A DNA stretch of 64,000 bases from positions 1,724,001 to 1,788,000 of the forward strand of contig JAQISU010000134.1 of NCBI GenBank assembly GCA_029339505.1, given 5' to 3'. Shown one piece after another: positions 45,904 through 54,270 of this stretch (the first letter of the stretch is position 1; the number at the start of each line of letters is the position of its first letter). The notes beneath the pieces are model-generated. The model saw only the letters and a program-made list of their open reading frames with translations, had not been told where the DNA came from and ran no database searches. The position numbers were made by a program, and so were the translations under genes. The DNA is from Unio delphinus (taxonomy: Eukaryota > Mollusca > Bivalvia > Unionida > Unionidae).

Positions 45904-48900
45904 TTATTGTGGTGTCATGATCATCGAAAACAATTCTTCGAAGTTGATTTATTTTTCGTACTCTGGATACTGCGAGATAGACTAAATTCGACCATTCGAT
46001 GTGATTATCCACCATCCAAACAGTTGTATCTGTGATAGTCAATCCCTGTGAAGAATGTATCGTCGCTGCGTATCCTAGTGTCCACGGGGATTTATTAGCA
46101 CGCAATGCATCTTCGACGACGCTGATATCAACCAGCACAATATCATTTAACATGAGAATTTGTTTTTCACTCTGTCCTGGAATATCAACTTCAATATTCT
46201 GTTTTCGTGTATCCGATGGCCTATAACAAAGGGGTACTGGAAGCGTTGCAAATTTTTCTTTATGTAATTCAAATAACTTCATTTGAAGTGTGTCTCTGAC
46301 TATTTTTCTACTTGCTACTATCAAATCATTTGGTCTCCATGTTTCCCAGAAATCATTCATTGGAGTTTCTGAAATCACTTCACGCGCTATTTCGCATTGG
46401 ATTCTATCCGGTTGTAATCTAATTAGCGCTTTGAACTCGCGTAATCGTTCATCAAGTGATCTATAATCAGTGGTGATTTCTTCATAGTAGTCTACAAAAC
46501 CCTTTAGCCATTCATGTGGAGATGCACCGACAAATGGTGGTGGTTGGCCGTGATCCCCGCACATGACGACTTTTGTGTTTTTGGTTAACAACCACTCAAG
46601 AAATGTTTTTAATACATCTAATGACACTGTGCATATTTCATCCCAAATTAAGATTTCAGGAATGAATTTATCACCCATACGCTCAGGAGTCCATTTGTCA
46701 CCCTTCCATCGAAAAAAACTGTGATAAGTGCAAGCATTTACTCCTCGTTGTATCATCTCTCTGGCGAGTCTGTGAGTCGGTGTTAGCACAATCATGTTTG
46801 TGAAATCCGTAGGATTTTTACTACGATATAATTCAATTGCACGAGTTGTCTTTCCTGACCCACCACAGCCGTTTAAATAAACTGTCTTGTATCTACAGAT
46901 TGGATCAGATACCGGTGGTGCATTATAAAGTTCTGATTGAATTTCAATACGGTTACAACAAATATATTTATCATCCATGGCAACGTCTGCGGATTCACAA
47001 TACTCATGTAGCATCTCCTTTTTAAATCGCCAACGCCCCCACGCTTCCTCGGGATCTGTGAATTTAGCTACAGTTGATTTGTACTTATTGTGTATATACA
47101 TCGAATCAGTGGCCACTCTAACCGCGGTATTAGGAAATCTATTTATCATCGAAAATAGATTAATGCAAGCATAGGCTAACATTGAACTTCTCAAATGTGT
47201 GTACTGGGAATTATATCCATCACAGTAGGTAACAACCGTACCTAATTTCTCACCATTGGATAGAAAAGCATCCTTACGGGATACAAGTTTTCCCTGTTTT
47301 ATTAAATCCGCTACAATAAAATCGTATTCAGCGACATCTATGATCAACCGCGAAGAGTATTTTGCGTTGTCGTATCGTCCACCCTGGGTAAATTTACCGA
47401 TTATTCTTCTTCCGAGATCTTTTGCTTGTTCTTTTTTAATTTCAAATAACTTCTTAGACCAATTTATGATTTCTTCTTCACTGAAATCTGGAAATTGTTT
47501 TCGTAGTTCGTTGATTATTCTATCTAGATCGGGTTGTGGTAGCCAAACTTCTTTCTGAGCTCGATAGCATATAATAGCCTCGGAAACAATCAACGATATT
47601 AGCATACCACAATCAATCATATATCTCAATAGCACTATTGGCATCCAGTGTTTTTCAGATAGGTGTCTACCGAGCCAAACATAACTACACGGATGTAACC
47701 CTGTAGCTAATTCGAATGATATCACACGAGCGAATCCGGTTAAATCAAAATCAGGCAATGGTCCATTAATCGCAACACGAGTCATTTCATGCGTGGGGTG
47801 TCCAAATCGTTTGAAGTACTCAGCGCATTCCCCATACCCGAGAAAACTTCCGGGATAACACGCGGATATATCAATTGAAATCATACCATCACGTGAGTAT
47901 TTCGTATTCCACAGTCCTCCATGACCAAATTCGATGCAACTCAATTTAACATCCTCGAGAAAATCATTTCGTGTTGGACGCCATGAGTTTTTTTCTCTTG
48001 CGAAGTGAGCTACCACTGATGGAATAGTAAAACTATCCGTGAGTAGTTTTTCATGGGAATTCTCCGGTGAAAAATCACTAGCGATTTTTCTCATTCTGTT
48101 ATCTAATTCTTCAACGCGATATAATTCACCATTTGGTTTTACAAATTGATCGAATCCTTCATCACTTCTAAGTAACCACACTGACACAGGATCATCCTTA
48201 CACAACGCATGAATAGCATCGAATAATTTCTCTTCATAGAAAACATCCCCGACTAACTCCCCGGAAAATTCCGGGGGGATATATTTCACGGTTCGTTCTC
48301 GTGGAAATATTGTTACCGCAGGTGTCCACGCGTGTTTGTTATGATCAATAATCTGTATTGGCGCTCCTCGCGATTGATATTTCGGTTCGTATACTACTTC
48401 TCCGGTTATTGTTGTTACTGATATTGGGAATTTTAATGATGCTTCTAATTTAGCTATATCAGAAATCTTTGCACCATGTTGTTTCACTGTCAGTTCCCAC
48501 TCGGTTATTTTCCTACGTCGCAGATCAGTTAGTTTATTTCCTCGGTATGCATTTGTGAAGTGTTCTATTATTCGTTCTGCTACACAATTAAGCCCTGACG
48601 AATATTTCATAGGAGCTAGTTTTGCGATATCGGGTTTATCATTTAACGGATATATCCCATAAACCATTGCTGTTACGGGATAAGATCTTTCGTAGTATGG
48701 TTTATCAATGCCGGTTAGAATCCCTGGTTTGGAATCTCTACTCACAATGACAGCTTTTTTATTCTTGAGGATTGGTTCAAATTTATCCTTAATAATCCAT
48801 TTGCCATCGACTTCGATAATGAATTTGATTCGGAAAAAATACCGTTTTTCCCCAACATGTGAAATTATTACTGCTGCTTTTTCATCAGTCATGGTAGCAT

Positions 48901-49369
48901 CAACAACACCATCAATTCGAAATGTTGACCAACAATAAGATGCTCCATCACGTTTGAATTCATTAAAACAATCTCTGATTTTACTAATCATGGCTTTATC
49001 AAGAATTGTATTCTTTGGTGTATTAGAAACTATATCGAGATTGAATTGAGCATCTTTCCAGGATAATTTCTTGGACGTTTTTTTTGGTTTATCGAGATTA
49101 AATCTAGGATTGATTTTCAATAATCTCTTAAACTCTTTCATGCTTCCGTCTCTTGGACGTTTGTTACGTTTTTTTGGTTTATCGAGATTAAATATAGGAT
49201 TGATTTTCAATAATCTCTTAAACTCTTTCATGCTTTCGTCTCTTGGACGTTTGTTACGTTTTTTTGGTTTATCGAGATTAAATCTAGGATTGATTTTCAA
49301 TAATCTCTTAAACTCCTTATCAGCACTGAATTCAGCATTTTTCGAAGTCAATCTCTTGAACTTTTTCAT
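45824..49369 (-). CDS. polB: DNA polymerase B fused to an SF1 helicase
   Basis: A 1181-aa replication protein. Residues 1-95 are a basic 3 x 30-residue repeat (MKEFKRLLKINPRFNLDKPK). The polymerase region has motif A-like SIDISACYPG (498-507), a motif-B-like GRRIIGKFTQGGRYDNAKYS (653-672) and motif C as ATDSMYI (753-759), where many B-family enzymes have DTDS. I do not see clear exonuclease motifs. From ~825 an SF1/Pif1-RecD-like helicase follows: Walker A GCGGSGKTT (834-842), LIWDE (907-911), GDHGQPPP (938-945), IHSSQG (1104-1109) and YLAVSRVRK (1131-1139). Protein-primed copying of the linear genome is known for Polintons; the attached helicase suggests built-in unwinding. Confidence 0.92.
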   Translation of the reverse strand: MKKFKRLTSKNAEFSADKEFKRLLKINPRFNLDKPKKRNKRPRDESMKEFKRLLKINPIFNLDKPKKRNKRPRDGSMKEFKRLLKINPRFNLDKPKKTSKKLSWKDAQFNLDIVSNTPKNTILDKAMISKIRDCFNEFKRDGASYCWSTFRIDGVVDATMTDEKAAVIISHVGEKRYFFRIKFIIEVDGKWIIKDKFEPILKNKKAVIVSRDSKPGILTGIDKPYYERSYPVTAMVYGIYPLNDKPDIAKLAPMKYSSGLNCVAERIIEHFTNAYRGNKLTDLRRRKITEWELTVKQHGAKISDIAKLEASLKFPISVTTITGEVVYEPKYQSRGAPIQIIDHNKHAWTPAVTIFPRERTVKYIPPEFSGELVGDVFYEEKLFDAIHALCKDDPVSVWLLRSDEGFDQFVKPNGELYRVEELDNRMRKIASDFSPENSHEKLLTDSFTIPSVVAHFAREKNSWRPTRNDFLEDVKLSCIEFGHGGLWNTKYSRDGMISIDISACYPGSFLGYGECAEYFKRFGHPTHEMTRVAINGPLPDFDLTGFARVISFELATGLHPCSYVWLGRHLSEKHWMPIVLLRYMIDCGMLISLIVSEAIICYRAQKEVWLPQPDLDRIINELRKQFPDFSEEEIINWSKKLFEIKKEQAKDLGRRIIGKFTQGGRYDNAKYSSRLIIDVAEYDFIVADLIKQGKLVSRKDAFLSNGEKLGTVVTYCDGYNSQYTHLRSSMLAYACINLFSMINRFPNTAVRVATDSMYIHNKYKSTVAKFTDPEEAWGRWRFKKEMLHEYCESADVAMDDKYICCNRIEIQSELYNAPPVSDPICRYKTVYLNGCGGSGKTTRAIELYRSKNPTDFTNMIVLTPTHRLAREMIQRGVNACTYHSFFRWKGDKWTPERMGDKFIPEILIWDEICTVSLDVLKTFLEWLLTKNTKVVMCGDHGQPPPFVGASPHEWLKGFVDYYEEITTDYRSLDERLREFKALIRLQPDRIQCEIAREVISETPMNDFWETWRPNDLIVASRKIVRDTLQMKLFELHKEKFATLPVPLCYRPSDTRKQNIEVDIPGQSEKQILMLNDIVLVDISVVEDALRANKSPWTLGYAATIHSSQGLTITDTTVWMVDNHIEWSNLVYLAVSRVRKINQLRRIVFDDHDTTISDIDVSIINKKTLRLQTTGQKKTTRI
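49081..49350 (-). repeat. Three 90-bp tandem repeats in the polymerase N-terminus
   Basis: Period exactly 90 bp (49081, 49171, 49261; the last is partial). It encodes 30-residue units with the core KEFKRLLKINPRFNLDKPK. Copies are nearly identical, so expansion is recent. Confidence 0.95.
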
Positions 49370-49545
49370 GCTATACTAAAAACAAGTGTCTAAATGAAAG
49401 ATTTATGTATAATGAACCCCTGCAAATGGATACTCCTTATCAGCACTGAATTCAGCATTTTTCGAAGTCAATTTTTTGAACTTTTTATGCTATACTAAAA
49501 ACAAGTGTCTACATGAAGGATTTATGTATAATGAACCCCTGCAAT
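49312..49545. repeat. ~117-bp tandem duplication of the polymerase start and upstream region
   Basis: The segment CTCCTTATCAGCACTGAATT to ATGAACCCCTGCAA occurs at 49312-49428 and again at 49429-49545. In the distal copy the start codon is destroyed by a one-base loss (CATG to ATG on the plus strand, i.e. ATG to ATA on the coding strand). Only the inner copy can start the polymerase; the promoter region is now present twice. Confidence 0.9.
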
Positions 49546-49584
49546 GGATCAGTCATTGAATTAGACAAATAGTATAGTATATAA

Positions 49585-50076
49585 ATGACCCAAGAATTCA
49601 GACAGCACCCTGTGAGTACAAATTATGAAGCATCCAGTGATGGTGTTGTAAGAAACCGTAGACTGAAGAACCCAGTTGGGAGGGATAATGGTATGGGGTA
49701 TTTAATGTTTACTGTTGGAAAGAAGAAATATTACAATCATCGTTTCGTGTATGAATGTTTCCATGGATTGATCAAAGATGGTTTTGTTATTAATCACATT
49801 GATTCTAATCCGAAGAACAATTCCTTATCAAATCTTCAAGCTATCACACAGAGTCAGAATTCCAAACGAGGAAAAATTGGCACTTGTTCAAAAAAAATGA
49901 AACCAGTAAAATCTTTGAATACAATAACTAACGAAGAAAAAGTATTTAAATCAATATATGAAGCCGGCAAGTATTTCAATATTTGTAGACCCTCAGTACG
50001 ATATGTTGCAGAGGGGGTTTGTCGATCGGCTATTTCAAAAGGGACCAGACAGAAAATCCGATTTAGTTACGTCTAA
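49585..50076 (+). CDS. Homing-type endonuclease (NUMOD4/HNH/NUMOD1)
   Basis: A 163-aa protein with three parts: an N-terminal NUMOD4-like strand region (YEASSDGVVRNRRLK); an HNH core HRFVYECFHGLI then INHIDSNPKNNSLSNLQAIT, with the His-Asn pair of the HNH_3 type; and a C-terminal NUMOD1/IENR1 DNA-binding helix region (VFKSIYEAGKYFNI, VRYVAEGVCR). Such free-standing nucleases spread by cutting empty sites in related genomes. It lies in the spacer between the minus-strand polymerase and the plus-strand virion module. No counterpart seen in the old copy. Identification is firm at family level. Confidence 0.9.
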   Translation: MTQEFRQHPVSTNYEASSDGVVRNRRLKNPVGRDNGMGYLMFTVGKKKYYNHRFVYECFHGLIKDGFVINHIDSNPKNNSLSNLQAITQSQNSKRGKIGTCSKKMKPVKSLNTITNEEKVFKSIYEAGKYFNICRPSVRYVAEGVCRSAISKGTRQKIRFSYV

Positions 50077-50120
50077 TGCATCATATTTTTCATTTAGAAA
50101 TATGTCATTGCTATAGAATA

Positions 50121-50744
50121 ATGAATTCTGAAAACATGAATAGCATCATATCCGAGATTTCAAAATTGAAAAGTTGGGATATTGAACTATCAGATGGGTT
50201 AAATCCTGATCAAATCATGTCTGATTTTCAGGATATAGAATACGGAGTTAGCACTAACAAGTATATGCTACCAAAGAAGTATGCGCTCATCAAAAGAATT
50301 CAGAATTCTATTAAGGACTCTCTCGCATTTTCCAGTGACGTAAGTGTGTTCGCTCCGTTGTATACCATCGTAGAACGAATACGAAAAGAATTGGGAGGGG
50401 CCCCGAGTGGCCGAGTGGTCTAAAGCGCTGTCCGTTACGGACCACTGCCATCTCACCTCTGTCTGCGTGGGTTCGAGTCTAAGATTCGGCTAATGTAGTT
50501 AAGTGAGAAAGCTTGCCAGTAGCTTCTCGTGGGTCGGTGGTTCTTTCCGGGGTTTTTCCGGTTTCTTCCTCCACCACTAATACTGGCCGCCATGTATAGC
50601 CTATATATTGTGCTGAAAAATGGCGTTAAACCATAAAAAAAAAAAAAAAAAAAAGAATTGGGGTACGAATACGAATTGAAAAAGGAGGTTAATTCTAAAG
50701 TTAGAAACCTACGGGCGTTAATTCAAGAAAATGAACAATTTTGA
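50121..50744 (+). pseudogene. Small gene of unknown function, split by a SINE
   Basis: From ATG 50121 (MNSENMNSIISEISKLKSWD) an acidic/helical frame runs to the SINE at 50396. After the SINE and its target duplication (50651-50662) the same frame resumes and ends at a stop at 50742-50744 with a charged helical tail (KKEVNSKVRNLRALIQENEQ). As it stands translation would stop within the SINE, giving a protein ~22 residues shorter at the C-terminus with a few foreign residues. I do not recognise the family. Its position just before the virion module suggests an early or regulatory role, which is only a guess. Confidence 0.7.
50396..50650 (+). mobile_element. SINE family A inside the young Polinton
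   Basis: Full-length family-A copy: A box GTGGCCGAGTGGTCTAAAGC, B box GGGTTCGAGTCTA, an ATGGCGTTAAACC end and a poly-A tail. It is flanked by a 12-bp duplication AAAAGAATTGGG (50384-50395 and 50651-50662). It shows the Polinton has resided in a host genome long enough to receive a host SINE. Confidence 0.95.
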
Positions 50745-50911
50745 TTGACCAACCATTTATCATTATTTGATTGTGACCGTCCCTCATAGAGATTTAATTT
50801 TTTTTTAGCATTTTTTGATCAAAACTGTTGAAATCAGTGAATAAAAAATTGATGGCTGGTTCGGATTGAAAAATTGTTTTACAATTGAAAAATGGTTTCT
50901 GATTTCAAATA
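50745..50911 (+). promoter_or_regulatory. Leader of the virion module with shared upstream motif
   Basis: A triloop hairpin (AATTGT-TTT-ACAATT, about 50873-50887) is followed by AATTGAAAAATGGTTTCTGA plus TTTCAAATAATG, ending at the start codon. The same ~33-bp string precedes the next gene at 51800-51833. Confidence 0.6.
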
Positions 50912-51781
50912 ATGGTCAATGAAGCATTAACAACCCGATTGGCTCGTGAACGACTGGATGCAATTAAGAGATTTGTACCAATTCGTGACTCTGTACGGAA
51001 TAAACTACAACAACGACAGAGTCTTCAGACTGATTTTGCTGCGGGATCTGAAGAATTGTTTAAACCAGTAACCACAGCAACGAAGGAGATAGAGCGTGCT
51101 ATACTGGGAGATGATCCTGACGGTAAAGGAAAGGAAGAGGGTCTTATTCCTGTGTTAGAAAAAATAGCAAAAAGAACTAAACAAACAAAAAAATCCTTGC
51201 AATCACTTCCTCAGGATATATCAACCGCTTCAAAACGAAAATTTAAAAGATTTCAGGAAGAACTAGTTAGTGGACTACCTAAATCAATTATATTTACCGA
51301 GAACGCTAAACAACAAATTCTCAACGAGGATATAGACAATTTAGGTAAATTCGCTGCTAACAGCTATGATTCACAAGAGAAGTTTTTCACGGACAATTAT
51401 TCGGATTATAGAATGTCACATAATGAATGGGCTGATATAGTGTATGAAATAAATACTGGGAGTTTAGATAGAAGGATGAAGGAATACAGAGACTTCAAGA
51501 GAGAATTTCAACTCCAAATAAGACGGCCATACGATGAGGAGAAATTTTCGGGGAGTGGTCTAGTTGGAAACGCTAGCGTTTCATGTCCTGGTAGTGTTAT
51601 CAATGATGTATCACGATTAGAAGTTCTTGTAGGAGGGTTCCGAGCTGGAAATAACTCACCGGAAATAATTAATGAAGCAGCTGATATCTGTAGACGGATA
51701 TTTCAAGGCGGTATCATGGATATCAAAACATATCGAAATTTCATTGGCGAGTTAGCGGAAAGTGGGTATCACAGTGATTAA
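50912..51781 (+). CDS. 289-aa coiled-coil virion-module protein
   Basis: First gene of the plus-strand late-type block. Mostly helical, with basic segments (KRTKQTKKSL, KRKFKRFQEEL) in residues 85-120. LVGG followed by F at residues 239-243 fits the adenain consensus (M/I/L)xGG-x, so it may be cleaved during maturation. The gene contains the GAAACGCTAGCGTTTC palindrome at 51567. A decayed homologue lies on the minus strand at 63300-63990 next to the same neighbours, so the gene is conserved in this lineage. Function unknown; a structural or scaffold role is inferred from position. Confidence 0.8.
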   Translation: MVNEALTTRLARERLDAIKRFVPIRDSVRNKLQQRQSLQTDFAAGSEELFKPVTTATKEIERAILGDDPDGKGKEEGLIPVLEKIAKRTKQTKKSLQSLPQDISTASKRKFKRFQEELVSGLPKSIIFTENAKQQILNEDIDNLGKFAANSYDSQEKFFTDNYSDYRMSHNEWADIVYEINTGSLDRRMKEYRDFKREFQLQIRRPYDEEKFSGSGLVGNASVSCPGSVINDVSRLEVLVGGFRAGNNSPEIINEAADICRRIFQGGIMDIKTYRNFIGELAESGYHSD

Positions 51782-51785
51782 ATAA

Positions 51786-51833
51786 AAACGCTAGCGTTTC
51801 CAATTGAAAAATGGTTTCTGATTTCAAATAATG
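51786..51833 (+). promoter_or_regulatory. Intergenic palindrome plus repeated start-proximal motif
   Basis: AAACGCTAGCGTTTC at 51786-51800 is directly followed by the same ~33-bp string found before the previous gene, again ending in the start codon. A shared late promoter or translation leader is likely. Confidence 0.6.
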
Positions 51834-52280
51834 ATCATACACTACAATCATGATAAACCAACACCCGTCTATGTAGTTAATTCACGGTTTCCAGTTTATA
51901 GAGCATACTACGGAGATGGTTTAGGCAATACCATTGCAGGGTTATTTGCGAGAATGGCTCCAAAAGTGATGCCGTTGGCTAAACAACTAGGAATGAAAGC
52001 AATTGAAGTTATTCGTGATAAGGGTATTGGTGCTGTTGGAGATCTTGCTGGAAAAGCGTTTTCAGCCTCGAAGAATAAAATAACATCATTAGTGAGACGA
52101 GAAAAATCCAAAGGATTTTCAAAGAAACCGTTACCATCTACAGCGGAAATGCCTGCAAGTGTTAGTAGAATTATAAATAACGCAGTAGACGAAAAATTAG
52201 CGTCGATGTCTTTAACTCCCGACCAAAGCAATATTGCAAATATGATAGCAGGAAGCGGCTTTAAAAAACTACGTCGATGA
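51831..52280 (+). CDS. 149-aa small basic virion-module protein
   Basis: An N-terminal segment is followed by YYGDGLGNTIAGLFARMAPK, an amphipathic helix (VMPLAKQLGMKAIEVIRDKG) and a basic middle (SLVRREKSKGFSKKPLP), ending AGSGFKKLRR. MIAGSG near residues 138-143 fits the adenain cleavage form (M/I/L)xGx-G. Size, basic charge and amphipathic helix recall cement or membrane-active proteins such as adenovirus pVI, but I cannot prove homology. Two decayed copies exist in the old element (63080-63250 and 61990-62210, minus), each upstream of a capsid pseudogene as here. Confidence 0.78.
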   Translation: MIIHYNHDKPTPVYVVNSRFPVYRAYYGDGLGNTIAGLFARMAPKVMPLAKQLGMKAIEVIRDKGIGAVGDLAGKAFSASKNKITSLVRREKSKGFSKKPLPSTAEMPASVSRIINNAVDEKLASMSLTPDQSNIANMIAGSGFKKLRR

Positions 52281-52326
52281 AAATCGTTTATGATTTCACG
52301 ATTTAGACTCTGATAAATATAATAAA

Positions 52327-53739
52327 ATGTTCAAAAAATCACATGATCCGGCGTTTGATATAGACGCCCCAGTTGGCAAGGATGATTCTGTACGCGATTA
52401 TCAATATTACGCTTATCATGCAATAGACGCAAATAGTCGATCGCGAATTGAACTTCAAGTCCATGATACCAGTAAATATTTTTTGCCCTGTGAAGCGTTT
52501 ATTGAAGTAGAAGGAGAACTTGTAACAGCTGCTGATACTACTGCTGTACCAGCACCGTATCCAGGTGGTACTCAAGTCGGTTTTGTCAATAATGGTATCA
52601 TGGCGTTATTTGAGAGTGCAAAATATCTCATTGATGGAAAAGAAATTGAGTCCATAGATCGCGATGTTGATGTGGCTACAACAATAATCGGGTTAGCGAG
52701 ATATTCTGATGATTATACAAGATCAGCAGGACCTTCTATGATGTTTGCAAAAGATGCTACAAATACCGCTGGAGGAAAACAATTTGTTGTAAGACGACCA
52801 AAGAATAATGCTGGCACCGCTAATATTGATGCCGAAGATATGATTATAAACAACGACGTTAATTTCAATCTAGGAGCTGCAACACGAAACTCAATGTTGG
52901 GAGTAGGGCGTAAATCATTTTCATGTGCGATTCCACTGCATCATATTTTTGGATTCTGTAGAAACGTCAGAAAAGTTATCTACGGGGCGAAGCATACAGT
53001 ATCGCTTGTACGAAAGAGTGATGATAACGACGCAATTTGGAGGATTCCAGCAGATGCTGCAAATCCCAATACTGATGCCGGTAAAGTCAATTTAACAAAA
53101 CTATCATTGTGGATGCCAGTGTTGACTCCAGCAATCACCGCAGAAGAACGATTACTATCATTTATGGACCAAGGAGGAAAGTCGTTGTTGAGTTGGCTAA
53201 CCGTGAGTACAGATGTGAAGCAATCAAATATCAACGGGTTATTCACTTGGAACCTAGCATCAAAACAAGGTGTTGCTGCGCCACGTCATATATTTATTGC
53301 GTTACAGGATAACATACGAGTTGGCAATCAACTCTCCAGCCATATGATATTTGATCAGTTAGGTGTGAAAGACGTCTCACTGAGAATAAACGGCCAACAG
53401 GAACCATCCGAGGATATACAACTTAATTACACAGAAAATCATATTGCACGCGTGTATCATCGTCTGTTGTCATTTATGGCACGCGATCAAAATGTCGATA
53501 CTGGTTTGCAAATATCACAATATGATTTTAAAAATCTGTATCCGATCTATTACTTCTCACTGGAACATCTCGATTTAACAAGACAGTCCGTCGTTGATAT
53601 ACATTTTAGAGCTAATGTGACTCGTGGTGCTATTGCTGATTATAGAGCGGTTGCTGTCATTCTCAGTGATAAATCAATGCTACTTGAAGGTGTTGGTGGA
53701 AGAATGAGAGTGGTAGATGCCCCAGTAGAAAACATGTAA
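52327..53739 (+). CDS. Major capsid protein (double jelly roll)
   Basis: A 470-aa hexon-like capsid protein, the size expected in Polintons. Recognisable stretches are SRIELQVHDTSKYFLPCEAF, VGFVNNGIMALFESAKYLID, ATTIIGLARYSDDYTRSAGP, IPLHHIFGFCRNVRKVIYGA, SLRINGQQEPSEDIQLNYTE and YFSLEHLDLTRQSVVDIHFR. Two beta-rich halves joined near residue 230 fit the double-jelly-roll fold. LEGVGG near residue 457 is a possible protease site. Three partial or full decayed copies of its gene in the old element confirm a conserved virion gene. Lies between the 149-aa and 159-aa protein genes. Confidence 0.93.
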   Translation: MFKKSHDPAFDIDAPVGKDDSVRDYQYYAYHAIDANSRSRIELQVHDTSKYFLPCEAFIEVEGELVTAADTTAVPAPYPGGTQVGFVNNGIMALFESAKYLIDGKEIESIDRDVDVATTIIGLARYSDDYTRSAGPSMMFAKDATNTAGGKQFVVRRPKNNAGTANIDAEDMIINNDVNFNLGAATRNSMLGVGRKSFSCAIPLHHIFGFCRNVRKVIYGAKHTVSLVRKSDDNDAIWRIPADAANPNTDAGKVNLTKLSLWMPVLTPAITAEERLLSFMDQGGKSLLSWLTVSTDVKQSNINGLFTWNLASKQGVAAPRHIFIALQDNIRVGNQLSSHMIFDQLGVKDVSLRINGQQEPSEDIQLNYTENHIARVYHRLLSFMARDQNVDTGLQISQYDFKNLYPIYYFSLEHLDLTRQSVVDIHFRANVTRGAIADYRAVAVILSDKSMLLEGVGGRMRVVDAPVENM

Positions 53740-53779
53740 TTGAAATTGTAAACGATTTAGAATCAATCAATTATATATA

Positions 53780-54259
53780 ATGTCATATAGTGTTATTAGT
53801 GTTGCGTTAACTCCCGGTCAATTAAAAAAATTGCAATCGGAATCAGCTAAAAAATGTGGAACCACAATCACGTTGAAACCTAATCAAATGACTGGTGGTG
53901 CAAATAAATTATCGCTGACAACTCGTCAGGTGAAACATTTCAATGATGCACTTGCAGCCAAAAAAGGTGTTCAGATTACTCTCTCTGCGGCTGCTATCAA
54001 AAATATGATTAAAACAGGCGGTATATTTCCGTTGTTAGCTGCGATTCCAGCATTGATTGCAGCAGCAGCCCCAGCGGTGGCTAAAGCGGCAGCGTTAGGA
54101 GCCGTTGGTACTGCAGCAGGAATGGCACTAAAGAAGGCAACTGGGAAAGGATATAAAAAAAAGGGACGATCCGTTCACGGATTGGGTCTAAGACTACCAG
54201 GAACCCCGTATTCGTGGTACAGCGGAAAGGGTCTAAGACTACCAGGAACGATTTATTAA
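53780..54259 (+). CDS. 159-aa hydrophobic/basic protein (pX-like)
   Basis: Residues 1-75 are polar (TPGQLKKLQSESAKKCGTTI; QMTGG followed by A fits the adenain site). Residues ~83-115 are a long Ala-rich hydrophobic stretch (AAIPALIAAAAPAVAKAAA). Then comes a Lys/Gly-rich tail (KKATGKGYKKKGRS) ending in a duplicated GLRLPGTxY motif. Proteins of this build follow the capsid gene in Polintons and adintoviruses and may be core or membrane-active components. The duplicated tail motif is encoded by a DNA repeat of GGTCTAAGACTACCAGGAAC. Confidence 0.75.
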   Translation: MSYSVISVALTPGQLKKLQSESAKKCGTTITLKPNQMTGGANKLSLTTRQVKHFNDALAAKKGVQITLSAAAIKNMIKTGGIFPLLAAIPALIAAAAPAVAKAAALGAVGTAAGMALKKATGKGYKKKGRSVHGLGLRLPGTPYSWYSGKGLRLPGTIY

Positions 54260-54270
54260 TTGAGAAATCG

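Noticed and set aside
46032..49379. Plus-strand open frames within the polymerase region
   Set aside because: Antisense shadows of the 1181-codon polymerase-helicase frame.
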